Positions 1-6,870 of a stretch of 6,870 nucleotides of DNA are shown here, one piece after another; position 1 is the first letter of the stretch; each line of letters begins with the position of its first letter. The position numbers and the translations under genes are program-made. Below the pieces are notes generated by a model that had not been told where the DNA came from, did no database searches, and saw only the letters and a program-made list of their open reading frames with translations. This DNA is from Gemmatimonadota bacterium. GTDB lineage: Bacteria; Gemmatimonadota; Gemmatimonadetes; JACCXV01; JAHWKZ01. The stretch covers positions 1-6,870 of the forward strand of contig DAOWHI010000201.1 in NCBI GenBank assembly GCA_030641505.1. Reading direction: 5' to 3'.

Positions 1-204
1 GATCACCCAGCCTGCCAGGAGGATGAGACCGGCTTTTCCGAAGAAGGCCGTTGGAAAGGCAGCGTAAAAAGGCATGAGGAACAGGTAGAGAAACCAGCTC
101 TGTCCGCCCTTGCCGAAGATCGCGGTGAACGAGAATAGCGCGAGGACGAGGATCTTGAGAAACTCGCTCATCACGTGCCGATCGAGTCGACGCACGAAGA
201 TCAC
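1..204 (-). CDS. Start of a second LptF/LptG-family permease, possibly chimeric; partial, runs off the left edge
   Basis: This frame has no stop to the window edge and covers 68 codons from GTG at 204-202. That start overlaps the lptF stop as GTGA and has a GAAGG ribosome-binding site at 213-217, 8 nt upstream. Other possible starts are ATG at 231-229 and GTG at 195-193. Residues 5-30 (RRLDRHVMSEFLKI, then a hydrophobic stretch ending FTAIF) look like the N-terminal amphipathic segment and first membrane helix of LptG, which with LptF and the LptB ATPase extracts LPS from the inner membrane. Family members usually continue the helix into a valine-rich stretch followed by Asp/Glu. Here residue 31 onward reads GKGGQSWFLYLFLMPF and continues with Pro, Phe and Gly through residue 59, which I do not recognise as LptG. 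It faintly recalls the C-terminal membrane tail of TPM-domain (YgcG-type) proteins, from memory only. A local misassembly, a real rearrangement, or a divergent LptG are all possible. The lptG-like start is fairly sure; the rest is unassigned. Confidence 0.6.
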   Translation of the reverse strand, partial: MIFVRRLDRHVMSEFLKILVLALFSFTAIFGKGGQSWFLYLFLMPFYAAFPTAFFGKAGLILLAGWVI

Positions 205-1592
205 GCCACGAACCTTCGCCGGGGCCACCATTTAGGCAACTTGAGCTTGCGCGTGGGTGAGTCTCGGGACGCCCGATTGAACAGCCAGATCCCGAGGAGG
301 AGAAACACAATGTTGGCCAGCCACATCGCCAACCATGGCGGTAGGAAGCGCCGATCGGCCAGATCTTCGCCACCAGTCAGCGCCATGTAATAGAACACAA
401 AGACCAACGTGCTCAAGCCCATCGCGAACCCGTAGCCACCACGCTTGGCGCGCACCCCGATGGGGGCCCCCACCAGTATGAAGATCAAACATGCGAATGG
501 GATCGCGAACTTCTTGTGGTATTCGACCAAGTACTTGCTCCGCTGGCGCGAAGCGTAATCGATCGCCTGACTCAGGCGCTCCACGGTGTTGGCTTGGAAG
601 CGTTCCTGGTCGACCGGTGCCTGGCGCCTGACCGCGCTGCGACCGATCGTGTCGTTGGCCAGCACAGCGAACGTGTCCCTGACCAGCGTTGCGACGTGGG
701 ACGTGACAACTGTCCTCAGCTCCTCGCGGGCGGTGTCGATCTTCGCCTGTTCAACGCGGACGTTCTCGAGCAGTGTTCCCAGATCCATTTCGCGGTCGCT
801 TCGCAAACGTGAGTCTTCGCGAGCGCGATCGAGCCGCGACGATACACCGCGCATGACCAACTGCTGCCGCTTGAAATCAAGCACCTCGTACTCGCCGGGT
901 TGCGTAATGTCACGGTGATGGATTTGCCCATCCCAAAGTGTCAGGACGGCATCTTCCTGGTTGGTTGTGTAGTCGAGTCGCCCCGAGTCGGCCAAGATGG
1001 TGCGCTGCACGCTCATATCCGACATGTCAAAGATCCTGAGCCCGTACATCATATTGGTTTCGCGGTTCAACCGATCCGGCTCTATCCGATAGTCTCCCAA
1101 ACCGGTCGGATCGTTGAATCGTTTTTCCTCCAAGACCACGGTGGGCTTCGTCCGCTGGATATCTTGCATGAGTTGACTCAAGCGATGGTTGCTCTCGGGC
1201 AGCACCGTGTCGTTGAACCAGACGGTAGCTACAGAGAGCAATAGGGCACCGATGATCGTCGGCACCAGTATCTGGTGAAAGCCAACCCCGTTCGCCCGCA
1301 TCGCGGCGATCTCGTTGTCGCCGGCCAACCTACCGAAGGCCGCCATCGTGGCGACCAAAACGGCCATCGGAATCGTCACCGCGATCGTCAGCGGAATCGA
1401 AAGCAGAAAGATCTCGATGATTACCTTGGCTCCCAGTCCCTTGCCGGCAAGCGACTGAAACTGCCGAGCCACCTGGTTCATCAGCATGATAAAGGTGAAA
1501 ATGACGAGCCCGAAAACGAACGGGCCGAGATGCTCGCGGAATGTGTACAGGGACAGCGTGCGGGCGCTGACCCACTCTTGCCATCGGCTCAT
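201..1592 (-). CDS. lptF: LptF/LptG-family LPS export permease (YjgP/YjgQ family)
   Basis: Inner-membrane permease subunit of the LPS transporter: with its partner and two LptB ATPases it extracts lipopolysaccharide from the inner membrane and passes it to the periplasmic bridge. The 463-residue protein has the family layout: membrane segments at about 24-43, 58-86 and 106-128, a periplasmic beta-rich domain at about 130-250, then segments at about 362-381, 386-406 and 419-438, ending in a basic cytoplasmic tail (KLKLPKWWPRRR). DNEIAAMRANGVG at 92-104 matches the conserved cytoplasmic coupling helix that contacts LptB. GAPIGVRAKRGGYGFAMGLS near 375-394 is also typical. It is about 100 residues longer than E. 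coli LptF (366), mostly because of a charged, helix-predicted stretch at about 255-355. The ATG at 1592 has a good ribosome-binding site. The next gene starts within its last codons, indicating a translationally coupled operon. LptF rather than LptG is chosen from its first position in the pair; family assignment is much surer than subunit identity. Confidence 0.9.
   Translation of the reverse strand: MSRWQEWVSARTLSLYTFREHLGPFVFGLVIFTFIMLMNQVARQFQSLAGKGLGAKVIIEIFLLSIPLTIAVTIPMAVLVATMAAFGRLAGDNEIAAMRANGVGFHQILVPTIIGALLLSVATVWFNDTVLPESNHRLSQLMQDIQRTKPTVVLEEKRFNDPTGLGDYRIEPDRLNRETNMMYGLRIFDMSDMSVQRTILADSGRLDYTTNQEDAVLTLWDGQIHHRDITQPGEYEVLDFKRQQLVMRGVSSRLDRAREDSRLRSDREMDLGTLLENVRVEQAKIDTAREELRTVVTSHVATLVRDTFAVLANDTIGRSAVRRQAPVDQERFQANTVERLSQAIDYASRQRSKYLVEYHKKFAIPFACLIFILVGAPIGVRAKRGGYGFAMGLSTLVFVFYYMALTGGEDLADRRFLPPWLAMWLANIVFLLLGIWLFNRASRDSPTRKLKLPKWWPRRRFVA
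213..217 (-). promoter_or_regulatory. Ribosome-binding site supporting the GTG start of the second permease
   Basis: GAAGG on the minus strand lies 8 nt upstream of GTG at 204-202, inside the last codons of lptF. It favours this start over the earlier ATG at 231-229, which would need a 31-nt overlap. It also fits translational coupling through the GTGA stop/start overlap. Confidence 0.5.
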
Positions 1593-1599
1593 GAAGGGG

Positions 1600-1606
1600 T
1601 CCTCAC
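1600..1606 (-). promoter_or_regulatory. Ribosome-binding site of lptF
   Basis: GTGAGGA on the minus strand, separated by 7 nt from ATG at 1592-1590. It is a near-ideal Shine-Dalgarno sequence and fixes the start of the permease. Confidence 0.7.
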
Positions 1607-1641
1607 GCTGGAGGCGCCAAGTGGCCCGCTAAACGGCCGGA

Positions 1642-1671
1642 TCTATATTCAAAAGTGTGCACGTCTGCCAA
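1642..1671 (-). promoter_or_regulatory. Candidate sigma70-like promoter for the lptF operon
   Basis: On the minus strand, TTGGCA (1671-1666; five of six bases match TTGACA) is followed after 18 nt by TATAGA (1647-1642), which resembles a -10 box. Transcription would start near 1635, giving a leader of about 40 nt before the lptF start. The motif is seen directly; its use as a promoter is an inference, and the consensus of this phylum is not known to me. Confidence 0.4.
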
Positions 1672-1706
1672 CCAACCGTCGCGCGAATTTCGGGTGTCGA
1701 CTCCGC

Positions 1707-1739
1707 TTCGGCGCTAGAGTCAAGGCCAAAGTAATATTG
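1707..1739 (+). promoter_or_regulatory. Candidate promoter for sprA, weak
   Basis: TAATATTG at 1732-1739 is an AT-rich island in GC-rich sequence. It contains TAATAT, close to a sigma70 -10 box, but has no good -35 at 16-18 nt. It also differs by one base from the Bacteroidota -7 motif TAnnTTTG, and TTCG at 1707-1710, 21 nt upstream, differs by one base from the matching TTTG -33 motif. Transcription would start near 1745-1750, leaving about 20-40 nt before the possible sprA starts. Short motifs such as these occur by chance. Confidence 0.25.
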
Positions 1740-1786
1740 ATGTCTTGCCCCGCGCCTGCGGGACCGTCGTGATCCGTATACCCTGC

Positions 1787-1876
1787 ATGAGTCTCGCTGC
1801 TCCCTCCGCCCGTTGCTTGATCCGCCTGATCTGGGGCGTAGCCCTGGCGGTGATGGTCGCCAGCCCGCTGTTGGCC
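1787..1876 (+). other. Sec signal peptide of SprA
   Basis: The first 30 residues have arginines at 9 and 13, a hydrophobic core (LIWGVALAVMVA, 14-25) and a plausible signal peptidase I site after SPLLA (residue 30), followed by a polar QQEERD. There is no lipobox cysteine at the cleavage point, so this is not a lipoprotein signal. It agrees with export to the outer membrane and supports a start at or slightly upstream of 1787. Confidence 0.75.
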
Positions 1877-4800
1877 CAGCAAGAAGAGCGAGATCCTGGT
1901 CTCATCTGGCGAGCGGAGCGTTGGCAGACCCCGGTAGTCCGCCTGCCGGCGGACAGCCTATTCGAGTTTGATCCCCAACTCGGTTTTGTCGTCCCACGCG
2001 GAGCCTCCGCGCCCAATACCGGGGTGCGTCGTCCAGCCGCCGCCGGCCTGAACCTCGAGGCGTATACAAGACGTGCCCAGGCTCGTATGCGCGACGAGCT
2101 ATGGTCGATGATCGTAATCCGCCGACTCTCAGGCAGGTCCCAAGCCGACCAAGGTTTGATACCCGAGCTCGAAAACCCGCTCAAGATCCCGACCCCACTG
2201 GCAGCGGTCTTTGGCGAGGGGTCGGTGTTCGATGTTCAGGGCAAGCTGCACCTCGGTGCGCTCGGGTCGCGCACGACCCTGGACCCGGATATCCGCACCG
2301 AGCTCCTAAGACGAGCCGCGGGCGGCTTTGATCTCGATCTGGATCAGACGCTCGATCTCAAAATCCTGGGGACTGTCGGAACAAAACTCGATGTAGAGGT
2401 CGACTTCAACTCACAGCGCGAGTTGGAATCCAAGCAGTTGATCTCGGCGGCGTATGCTGGGACAGACGACGAGATCTTGAAACGCGTCGAGGTCGGAAAC
2501 ATTCGGGTTGCGCTGCCCCCCTCTCGGTTCTTGGGTAGCGGCGTAGCGCAGGGCACGTTTGGTGCTCAAGCGGTGGCCCAGCTCGGTCCGGTCGATCTGC
2601 GAATCCTAGGTTCTAGCAAGCAGGGACAGACGACTACACGCTCGCTCTCGATCGCGCCGAGCGGAGATGGTGTATTGTCCGAGGTAAGCCTCGACATCAA
2701 AGACACGCAGTTTCAGAACGACCGTTTCTTTTTCTTGTTTCATCCTGATTCTCTAACCCCTGGTCGGATCCCCTTTCCCAGCTCCGGCACGTCTCTTCTG
2801 ACTCCTGCCTCGTCGCCTGAGCCCGGCTCTCTCAATCTGTGGCTGGACGACGGGAACTTCACCAACAACCGCCAATTGGCGTCAAAGGCGGGAACGGCGT
2901 TTATCAATCCCACTATTCCCGACTCGCTGGCCTCGCAATCGCATGCCGGGTTCTTCGATTTGCTGATCGAAGGGGACGACTACGTGGTCTCGGACGGTGT
3001 CATCATCCAGATGAAGCGGCAGCTCAACGATAACGAGGTTCTCGCCGCAGGCTACGTGACAGTGGGCGGGGTGGAGGTGGGAACACCGCAGGAGGCCGAA
3101 GAACAAATCCTCAAGCTGATCAAGCCGATCAACCCCGATACGCTGGACTTCACCTGGGATTACACGCTCAGAAACGTCTACTCGCTGCGGGAGCCAAACA
3201 TCCAGATCGGTTCCCTGGAGTTGACGATCTACCGTGGCACTCAAGATCTCAAGGAGACGTTTGAGACTATCGATGGTGAATCACGAAAGTATTCGGAGAT
3301 TTTTGGTGCGACCGACGTGAACGAGCGAGTAAGCGTACCGCGGATCCTGCGTGACCCGTTCGGCGGGGCGGATTATCTCGTGCTGCCCAACGTCCGGCCG
3401 TTTTTCGCGCCTACCGATGAGAGTGGTTTACCGATTTCGATCGAACGTCCGAACCGGCAGCTGTACTTCAACAGCGATCCCAATCGGACGGCGCTCAATG
3501 ATCAGGTTTATTTCATCGAAGCCACGTACCTGTCCGAGGGTGGCCTGACAGGAGAGATCGAGCTTGGCGCAGCTAACCTAATCGATGGCTCGGAGCGAAT
3601 CACGATTGGTGGGGAAATTCTGACCCGTGGAGAAGACTACCAGATCTTCTACGATTTTGGACGCGTTGTTCTAACTGATCCTGCTGGACTCGCGGAGCGA
3701 CATCCGAACGACCGCCTGGGAATCAACTTCGAGGTGGCTCCGCTGTTCAATCTGGCGCCGACGACGTTGTACGGCGCGGCGGGGTCGTACACGCCTGCCC
3801 CGAATGTGGTAATCAACTCGACCTTCATGGTGCAACGCCAGCAAAGCTTGGCCAATCGACCGATTCTCGGGGCAGAACCGTTCCAGACGGTGATTGGAGC
3901 GGTAGACGGTGTTTACACAGGCAGGATGCCGTTCATGAGTCGTTGGCTCGATGCGTTGCCCGGCGTAGATGGGGGACGAGCGTCGACGTTCACTCTGCGC
4001 GGCGAGCTTGCCTGGAGTAACCCTGACCCAAATACCGACGGCGAAGTCTTCCTGAATGACTTCGAGAACATTGAGGTGGCTAAACGCTTGAATCTCTTTT
4101 TCCGGGCGTGGAGCTCCGCATCCGTACCCAGTCAAACAACGCTGAGCTTGGCAGAGTATGCGGACGCCCGATGGTTCACGTTTGCCATCAACCAGCAGCA
4201 GGTTACGGGCAGCGTGCGCGGCTTTGACATCGGCGACAACGAGTTCGTCGTGTTTCTCGAGCCGCGCGGTGACACGCCAGCCGAAAGAAGCTCATCGTGG
4301 CGCTCGATCCAGACCATTGTATCCACCACCGGCGAGGATCTGACGCGCCAGGAGTTCATCGAGTTCTTCCTGCGGGGGGCTCGAGGCACGATGATCGTCG
4401 ATCTCGGCACCATCGACGAAGACGCCGTTCGCATCGACCGGAACGGGGCACCGGTCGGCATCGGGGTGTTGGATACCGAAGAGACCAACCCGAACACCCG
4501 GGACAACAAATTAGACATCGACGAGGACGTGGGTTTGGACGGGGTCGACGGGAACGACTTTATCAACGTTGCTGGTGACGACGGCACGGATGACTTCGAT
4601 GAGACTTTCGGAGTGGGTGCCGTCCCGAACAATCCGAACGGAACCGAAAACAATTCGATTCTCGACACCGAGGACAACAATCTGAATGGTCTGCTCGACG
4701 GACAGGAAGACATTCTGCGCTGGGAGTTTGACCTCTCCGGCGATCGGTTCGAGGTGCCAGGGAGCTTTAACCCCACGACCCAATTTCGCCGGATTCGATT

Positions 4801-6870
4801 GCCGCTGGTGTCGCCCGATCAATCGATCGGAAACCCGGACTTGCGGAACGTCCGCGTGCTCAGGCTCACGTTCACGGGGGTCGAGAACCCGGCAGAGTTC
4901 GAGATCGTCGGCCTGGAGATCGTAGGTTCGACGTTTCTGCAGCGTGGCATTATTGACGCCGACGGTTTTCCTATCGCGGGTGAGGATAGCGATAGCCTTC
5001 GGATCACCGCCATCAACGATGTCGATAACCCCGAGTATCGCAGTCCGCCGGGAGTATTCGCGCAGCAGGACAGGGCTGACGAGATAGCCGGGATAAACAC
5101 ACTCGTTCAAGAGCAATCACTTGAGTTCGGCTACCGCGGGCTCCCGGATGGAGCACGGGGCATGATCTTCCGCCCTTTGTTTGATCGGGAATCCTATATC
5201 GACTACGAGGAAATGCGGCTTTGGGTTCAGGGTCGTGATGTCGATACTGGTCAGCAGCCGAATTTTTTCGTCGAGTTCGGGATCGACACGCTAAACGTGT
5301 ATGAATACAGCGCCCCTCTGCGTGATCTTGATTGGGAAGAGCACGTCATCGATTTCGACGTTTTCACTGAGCTCAAGCGCACGATGCTCGACAGCTTGGC
5401 TGCGGTAGGAGCGGATACGGGTAGCGCCGTATCAGAGGATGGCCGTTACCGGATTCGGATCGCGTCGCCGATAGCACCAGCGCCGACGATCACCGAAGTG
5501 AGTCAGCTCACGATCGGCGTCGAGAACACGACGGGCACCCCTGTCACGGGGTCGTTTTGGATCGACGAGTGGCGGCTGACGGCGCCGCTCAGGGAAGCGG
5601 GTGGGGCGAGTTTCGTCAGTGTTCAAACGGCGTTTGCCGATTTTGGCCGAGTCAACATGACGCTTGAGACCCGCGATGGTCGGTATCGAAACCTCAACGC
5701 GGCCCGCAACAACTTCGACAGTGGCGATTTTGATCTGAGCACGACGTTCGATCTCGAGAAGATGCTTCCGCAGTCATGGGGCATCGCGCTACCGCTCACG
5801 TACGATCACTTTGGACGAAGCGATATACCGCTCTACGCGGTGGGCTCCGATATCCTTGTTACCAGCAGTTCGCAGCAGGACTCGCTGGAGCGATCGAGCA
5901 CACGCGATATAGTGTCGTTGCGCGCTTTCCGAACGCGGCAATCTTCCAATCCGATCGTCGCGGCGACACTGGACAAACTAGAAGCCCGCTTGACTTTCCG
6001 AGGAGAAGAGTTGGGCTCTGTGGATCTCGATACCGACCGTGCGCGGTGGGAGTCTCTGGTGACGTATCGCACCGGGTTCAGGAAACGTGGCCTGCCGCTC
6101 GGGTTGGGCTGGATAGCCAAATTGCCTTTCCCCAGGTCGATCAAAGGCAGCCAGGCGCTCCAGAAGCTGGCTGCCGCCGATTTGAACCTCGTCCCGGCCA
6201 CTGTCGCGCTCAGCACGAGGACGGTGTTTGAGGAGCGGAATAGGACCAAGATCCTCGCGAGTGGGACTGACTTCACAGCCGATACGACCCGCAACGTGAC
6301 CGGTGACGCACAGATAGACTTCCAGCTGTTCTCGTCGATGCGAGCCGGTCTCAGGTGGGGTACGACTAGAGATCTCGTGTTTCCAGAGACGGTGATCTCG
6401 AGAAAGACGTTGGGAGTGGAAGCACTGCGCAGCCAAACGTTCGATTTTGACTGGACCATTCCGATCGCGAGTTGGCTCACGCCGCGTTATAGCTACCGGG
6501 CGACGTCCAATAGAAACCATAGTCGTGCGGCGAGCCGAAGCCTTGACAGCCTCGACCTTCGCGACTTTGGGGCGACGAGGAGTAAGTCCCTTACGGTCCA
6601 GTTCCGGGTTGTCGAGTTGGTCCGGGCTTTTCGGTCGTCTGGAGATGGGCGTGTCAGCGCTGCTAACCCAAGAGCTGATTGGTGGGCGCGATTCCTTGGT
6701 CCGATCCGCTTAGATCGTCGCCAGCGCGAGAGTGTGTTGTACGTTCAGGAAGAGGATGACCCGAGCTTTGGCTTCGGGTGGGGGTTCGGTAGCCTCGATA
6801 ACGAAAGCGTCGAAAAGCCGCAGAGCTTCACTGAGAACGACGACTGGGGTCTGTCGACGACGCTGCAACC
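1787..6870 (+). CDS. sprA: T9SS outer-membrane translocon SprA/Sov, N-terminal 1694 codons; 3' end outside the window
   Basis: SprA (Sov in Porphyromonas) is the very large outer-membrane beta-barrel through which type IX secretion cargo leaves the cell; known members have about 2400-2500 residues. I read this frame codon by codon from ATG 1787 to the edge and found no stop. Family-like blocks occur in the expected order: YAGTDDEILKRVEVGN (223-238), the N-terminal SprA signature; WDYTLRNVYSL (457-467); LGAANLIDGSERITIGG then DYQIFYDFGRV (593-627); FLNDFEN (755-761), matching the YIDDFE motif; EFIEFFLRGARG and DLGTIDED (856-879); acidic segments (906-975); IDYEEMRLWVQG (1138-1149); WIDEWRL (1258-1264); FDLEKMLPQSWGIALPLTYD followed by DIPLYAVGSDI (1321-1356). 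The last 350 residues look like alternating beta strands with polar turns. A signal peptide precedes this. ATG 1787 was chosen as the first ATG, but in-frame GTG 1769, which follows GCGGGA at 1758-1763, is a real alternative. Its partner T9SS genes are not in the window. The identification rests on remembered family motifs. Confidence 0.92.
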   Translation, partial: MSLAAPSARCLIRLIWGVALAVMVASPLLAQQEERDPGLIWRAERWQTPVVRLPADSLFEFDPQLGFVVPRGASAPNTGVRRPAAAGLNLEAYTRRAQARMRDELWSMIVIRRLSGRSQADQGLIPELENPLKIPTPLAAVFGEGSVFDVQGKLHLGALGSRTTLDPDIRTELLRRAAGGFDLDLDQTLDLKILGTVGTKLDVEVDFNSQRELESKQLISAAYAGTDDEILKRVEVGNIRVALPPSRFLGSGVAQGTFGAQAVAQLGPVDLRILGSSKQGQTTTRSLSIAPSGDGVLSEVSLDIKDTQFQNDRFFFLFHPDSLTPGRIPFPSSGTSLLTPASSPEPGSLNLWLDDGNFTNNRQLASKAGTAFINPTIPDSLASQSHAGFFDLLIEGDDYVVSDGVIIQMKRQLNDNEVLAAGYVTVGGVEVGTPQEAEEQILKLIKPINPDTLDFTWDYTLRNVYSLREPNIQIGSLELTIYRGTQDLKETFETIDGESRKYSEIFGATDVNERVSVPRILRDPFGGADYLVLPNVRPFFAPTDESGLPISIERPNRQLYFNSDPNRTALNDQVYFIEATYLSEGGLTGEIELGAANLIDGSERITIGGEILTRGEDYQIFYDFGRVVLTDPAGLAERHPNDRLGINFEVAPLFNLAPTTLYGAAGSYTPAPNVVINSTFMVQRQQSLANRPILGAEPFQTVIGAVDGVYTGRMPFMSRWLDALPGVDGGRASTFTLRGELAWSNPDPNTDGEVFLNDFENIEVAKRLNLFFRAWSSASVPSQTTLSLAEYADARWFTFAINQQQVTGSVRGFDIGDNEFVVFLEPRGDTPAERSSSWRSIQTIVSTTGEDLTRQEFIEFFLRGARGTMIVDLGTIDEDAVRIDRNGAPVGIGVLDTEETNPNTRDNKLDIDEDVGLDGVDGNDFINVAGDDGTDDFDETFGVGAVPNNPNGTENNSILDTEDNNLNGLLDGQEDILRWEFDLSGDRFEVPGSFNPTTQFRRIRLPLVSPDQSIGNPDLRNVRVLRLTFTGVENPAEFEIVGLEIVGSTFLQRGIIDADGFPIAGEDSDSLRITAINDVDNPEYRSPPGVFAQQDRADEIAGINTLVQEQSLEFGYRGLPDGARGMIFRPLFDRESYIDYEEMRLWVQGRDVDTGQQPNFFVEFGIDTLNVYEYSAPLRDLDWEEHVIDFDVFTELKRTMLDSLAAVGADTGSAVSEDGRYRIRIASPIAPAPTITEVSQLTIGVENTTGTPVTGSFWIDEWRLTAPLREAGGASFVSVQTAFADFGRVNMTLETRDGRYRNLNAARNNFDSGDFDLSTTFDLEKMLPQSWGIALPLTYDHFGRSDIPLYAVGSDILVTSSSQQDSLERSSTRDIVSLRAFRTRQSSNPIVAATLDKLEARLTFRGEELGSVDLDTDRARWESLVTYRTGFRKRGLPLGLGWIAKLPFPRSIKGSQALQKLAAADLNLVPATVALSTRTVFEERNRTKILASGTDFTADTTRNVTGDAQIDFQLFSSMRAGLRWGTTRDLVFPETVISRKTLGVEALRSQTFDFDWTIPIASWLTPRYSYRATSNRNHSRAASRSLDSLDLRDFGATRSKSLTVQFRVVELVRAFRSSGDGRVSAANPRADWWARFLGPIRLDRRQRESVLYVQEEDDPSFGFGWGFGSLDNESVEKPQSFTENDDWGLSTTLQ

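Noticed and set aside
1657..1662. Palindrome GTGCAC in the divergent intergenic region
   Set aside because: A six-base palindrome is expected by chance, and its flanks do not extend the symmetry.
1749..1762. Short inverted repeat CCCGC-GCCT-GCGGG just upstream of sprA
   Set aside because: The 5-bp stem is too short and common in GC-rich DNA to call an operator or a terminator; there is no T-run after it.
1275..1772. 165-residue plus-strand open frame across the lptF start and intergenic region
   Set aside because: It is antisense to conserved LptF membrane segments and its composition (many Arg, His, Gln) is that of a shadow; no homology recognised.
4132..4776. 214-residue minus-strand open frame opposite the acidic SprA segments
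   Set aside because: Its serine- and proline-rich composition is the mirror of the Asp/Gly/Asn codons on the sense strand; the sense frame carries conserved SprA motifs.
4511..5116. 201-residue minus-strand open frame inside sprA
   Set aside because: No domain pattern or ribosome-binding site seen, and fully covered by the SprA coding sequence.
5833..6480. 215-residue minus-strand open frame inside sprA
   Set aside because: Antisense to clear SprA beta-strand sequence, rich in Ser and Arg with no recognisable domain; typical of GC-rich antisense shadow frames.

Overview
The window shows three protein-coding genes in a divergent layout, from a GC-rich Gram-negative (diderm) bacterium. On the minus strand, reading leftward from 1592, is a complete LptF/LptG-family LPS-export permease gene. 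It overlaps a second minus-strand reading frame that begins like the partner permease and runs off the left edge. On the plus strand, from about 1787 to the right edge, one uninterrupted frame of 1694 codons encodes the N-terminal part, probably about two thirds, of a SprA/Sov-type protein, the giant outer-membrane translocon of the type IX secretion system (T9SS). I found no RNA genes, mobile elements or CRISPR arrays.

Organism: SprA together with LptF/LptG points to the Fibrobacterota-Chlorobiota-Bacteroidota (FCB) superphylum or a relative. The GC-rich codon use and the style of the LptF protein suggest Gemmatimonadota or a similar uncultured lineage rather than a typical low-GC Bacteroidota. 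That placement is an inference from general resemblance, not from a search.

Region by region. 1-204 (minus): start of a second permease, with a usual start overlap (GTGA) and a typical first membrane helix. At about nucleotides 112-120 the protein abruptly stops resembling LptG and becomes a different glycine- and aromatic-rich membrane sequence that stays open to the window edge, so it may be a chimera. 201-1592 (minus): lptF-like permease with six membrane segments and an unusually long, helix-rich periplasmic insertion. 1593-1786: divergent intergenic region with a good sigma70-like promoter for the permease operon and a weaker, Bacteroidota-like promoter candidate for sprA. 1787-6870 (plus): sprA, with signal peptide, conserved N-terminal region, two acidic Asp/Asn/Gly-rich segments, and the first part of the C-terminal strand-rich region.

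All three genes concern the outer envelope. The permease pair would extract lipopolysaccharide from the inner membrane and pass it to the Lpt bridge. SprA forms the protein-export pore of the T9SS in the outer membrane. In Porphyromonas, T9SS cargo is attached to a form of LPS, so the pairing is suggestive, but nothing here proves a functional link. The large antisense frames inside sprA and lptF are best explained as GC-driven shadows.
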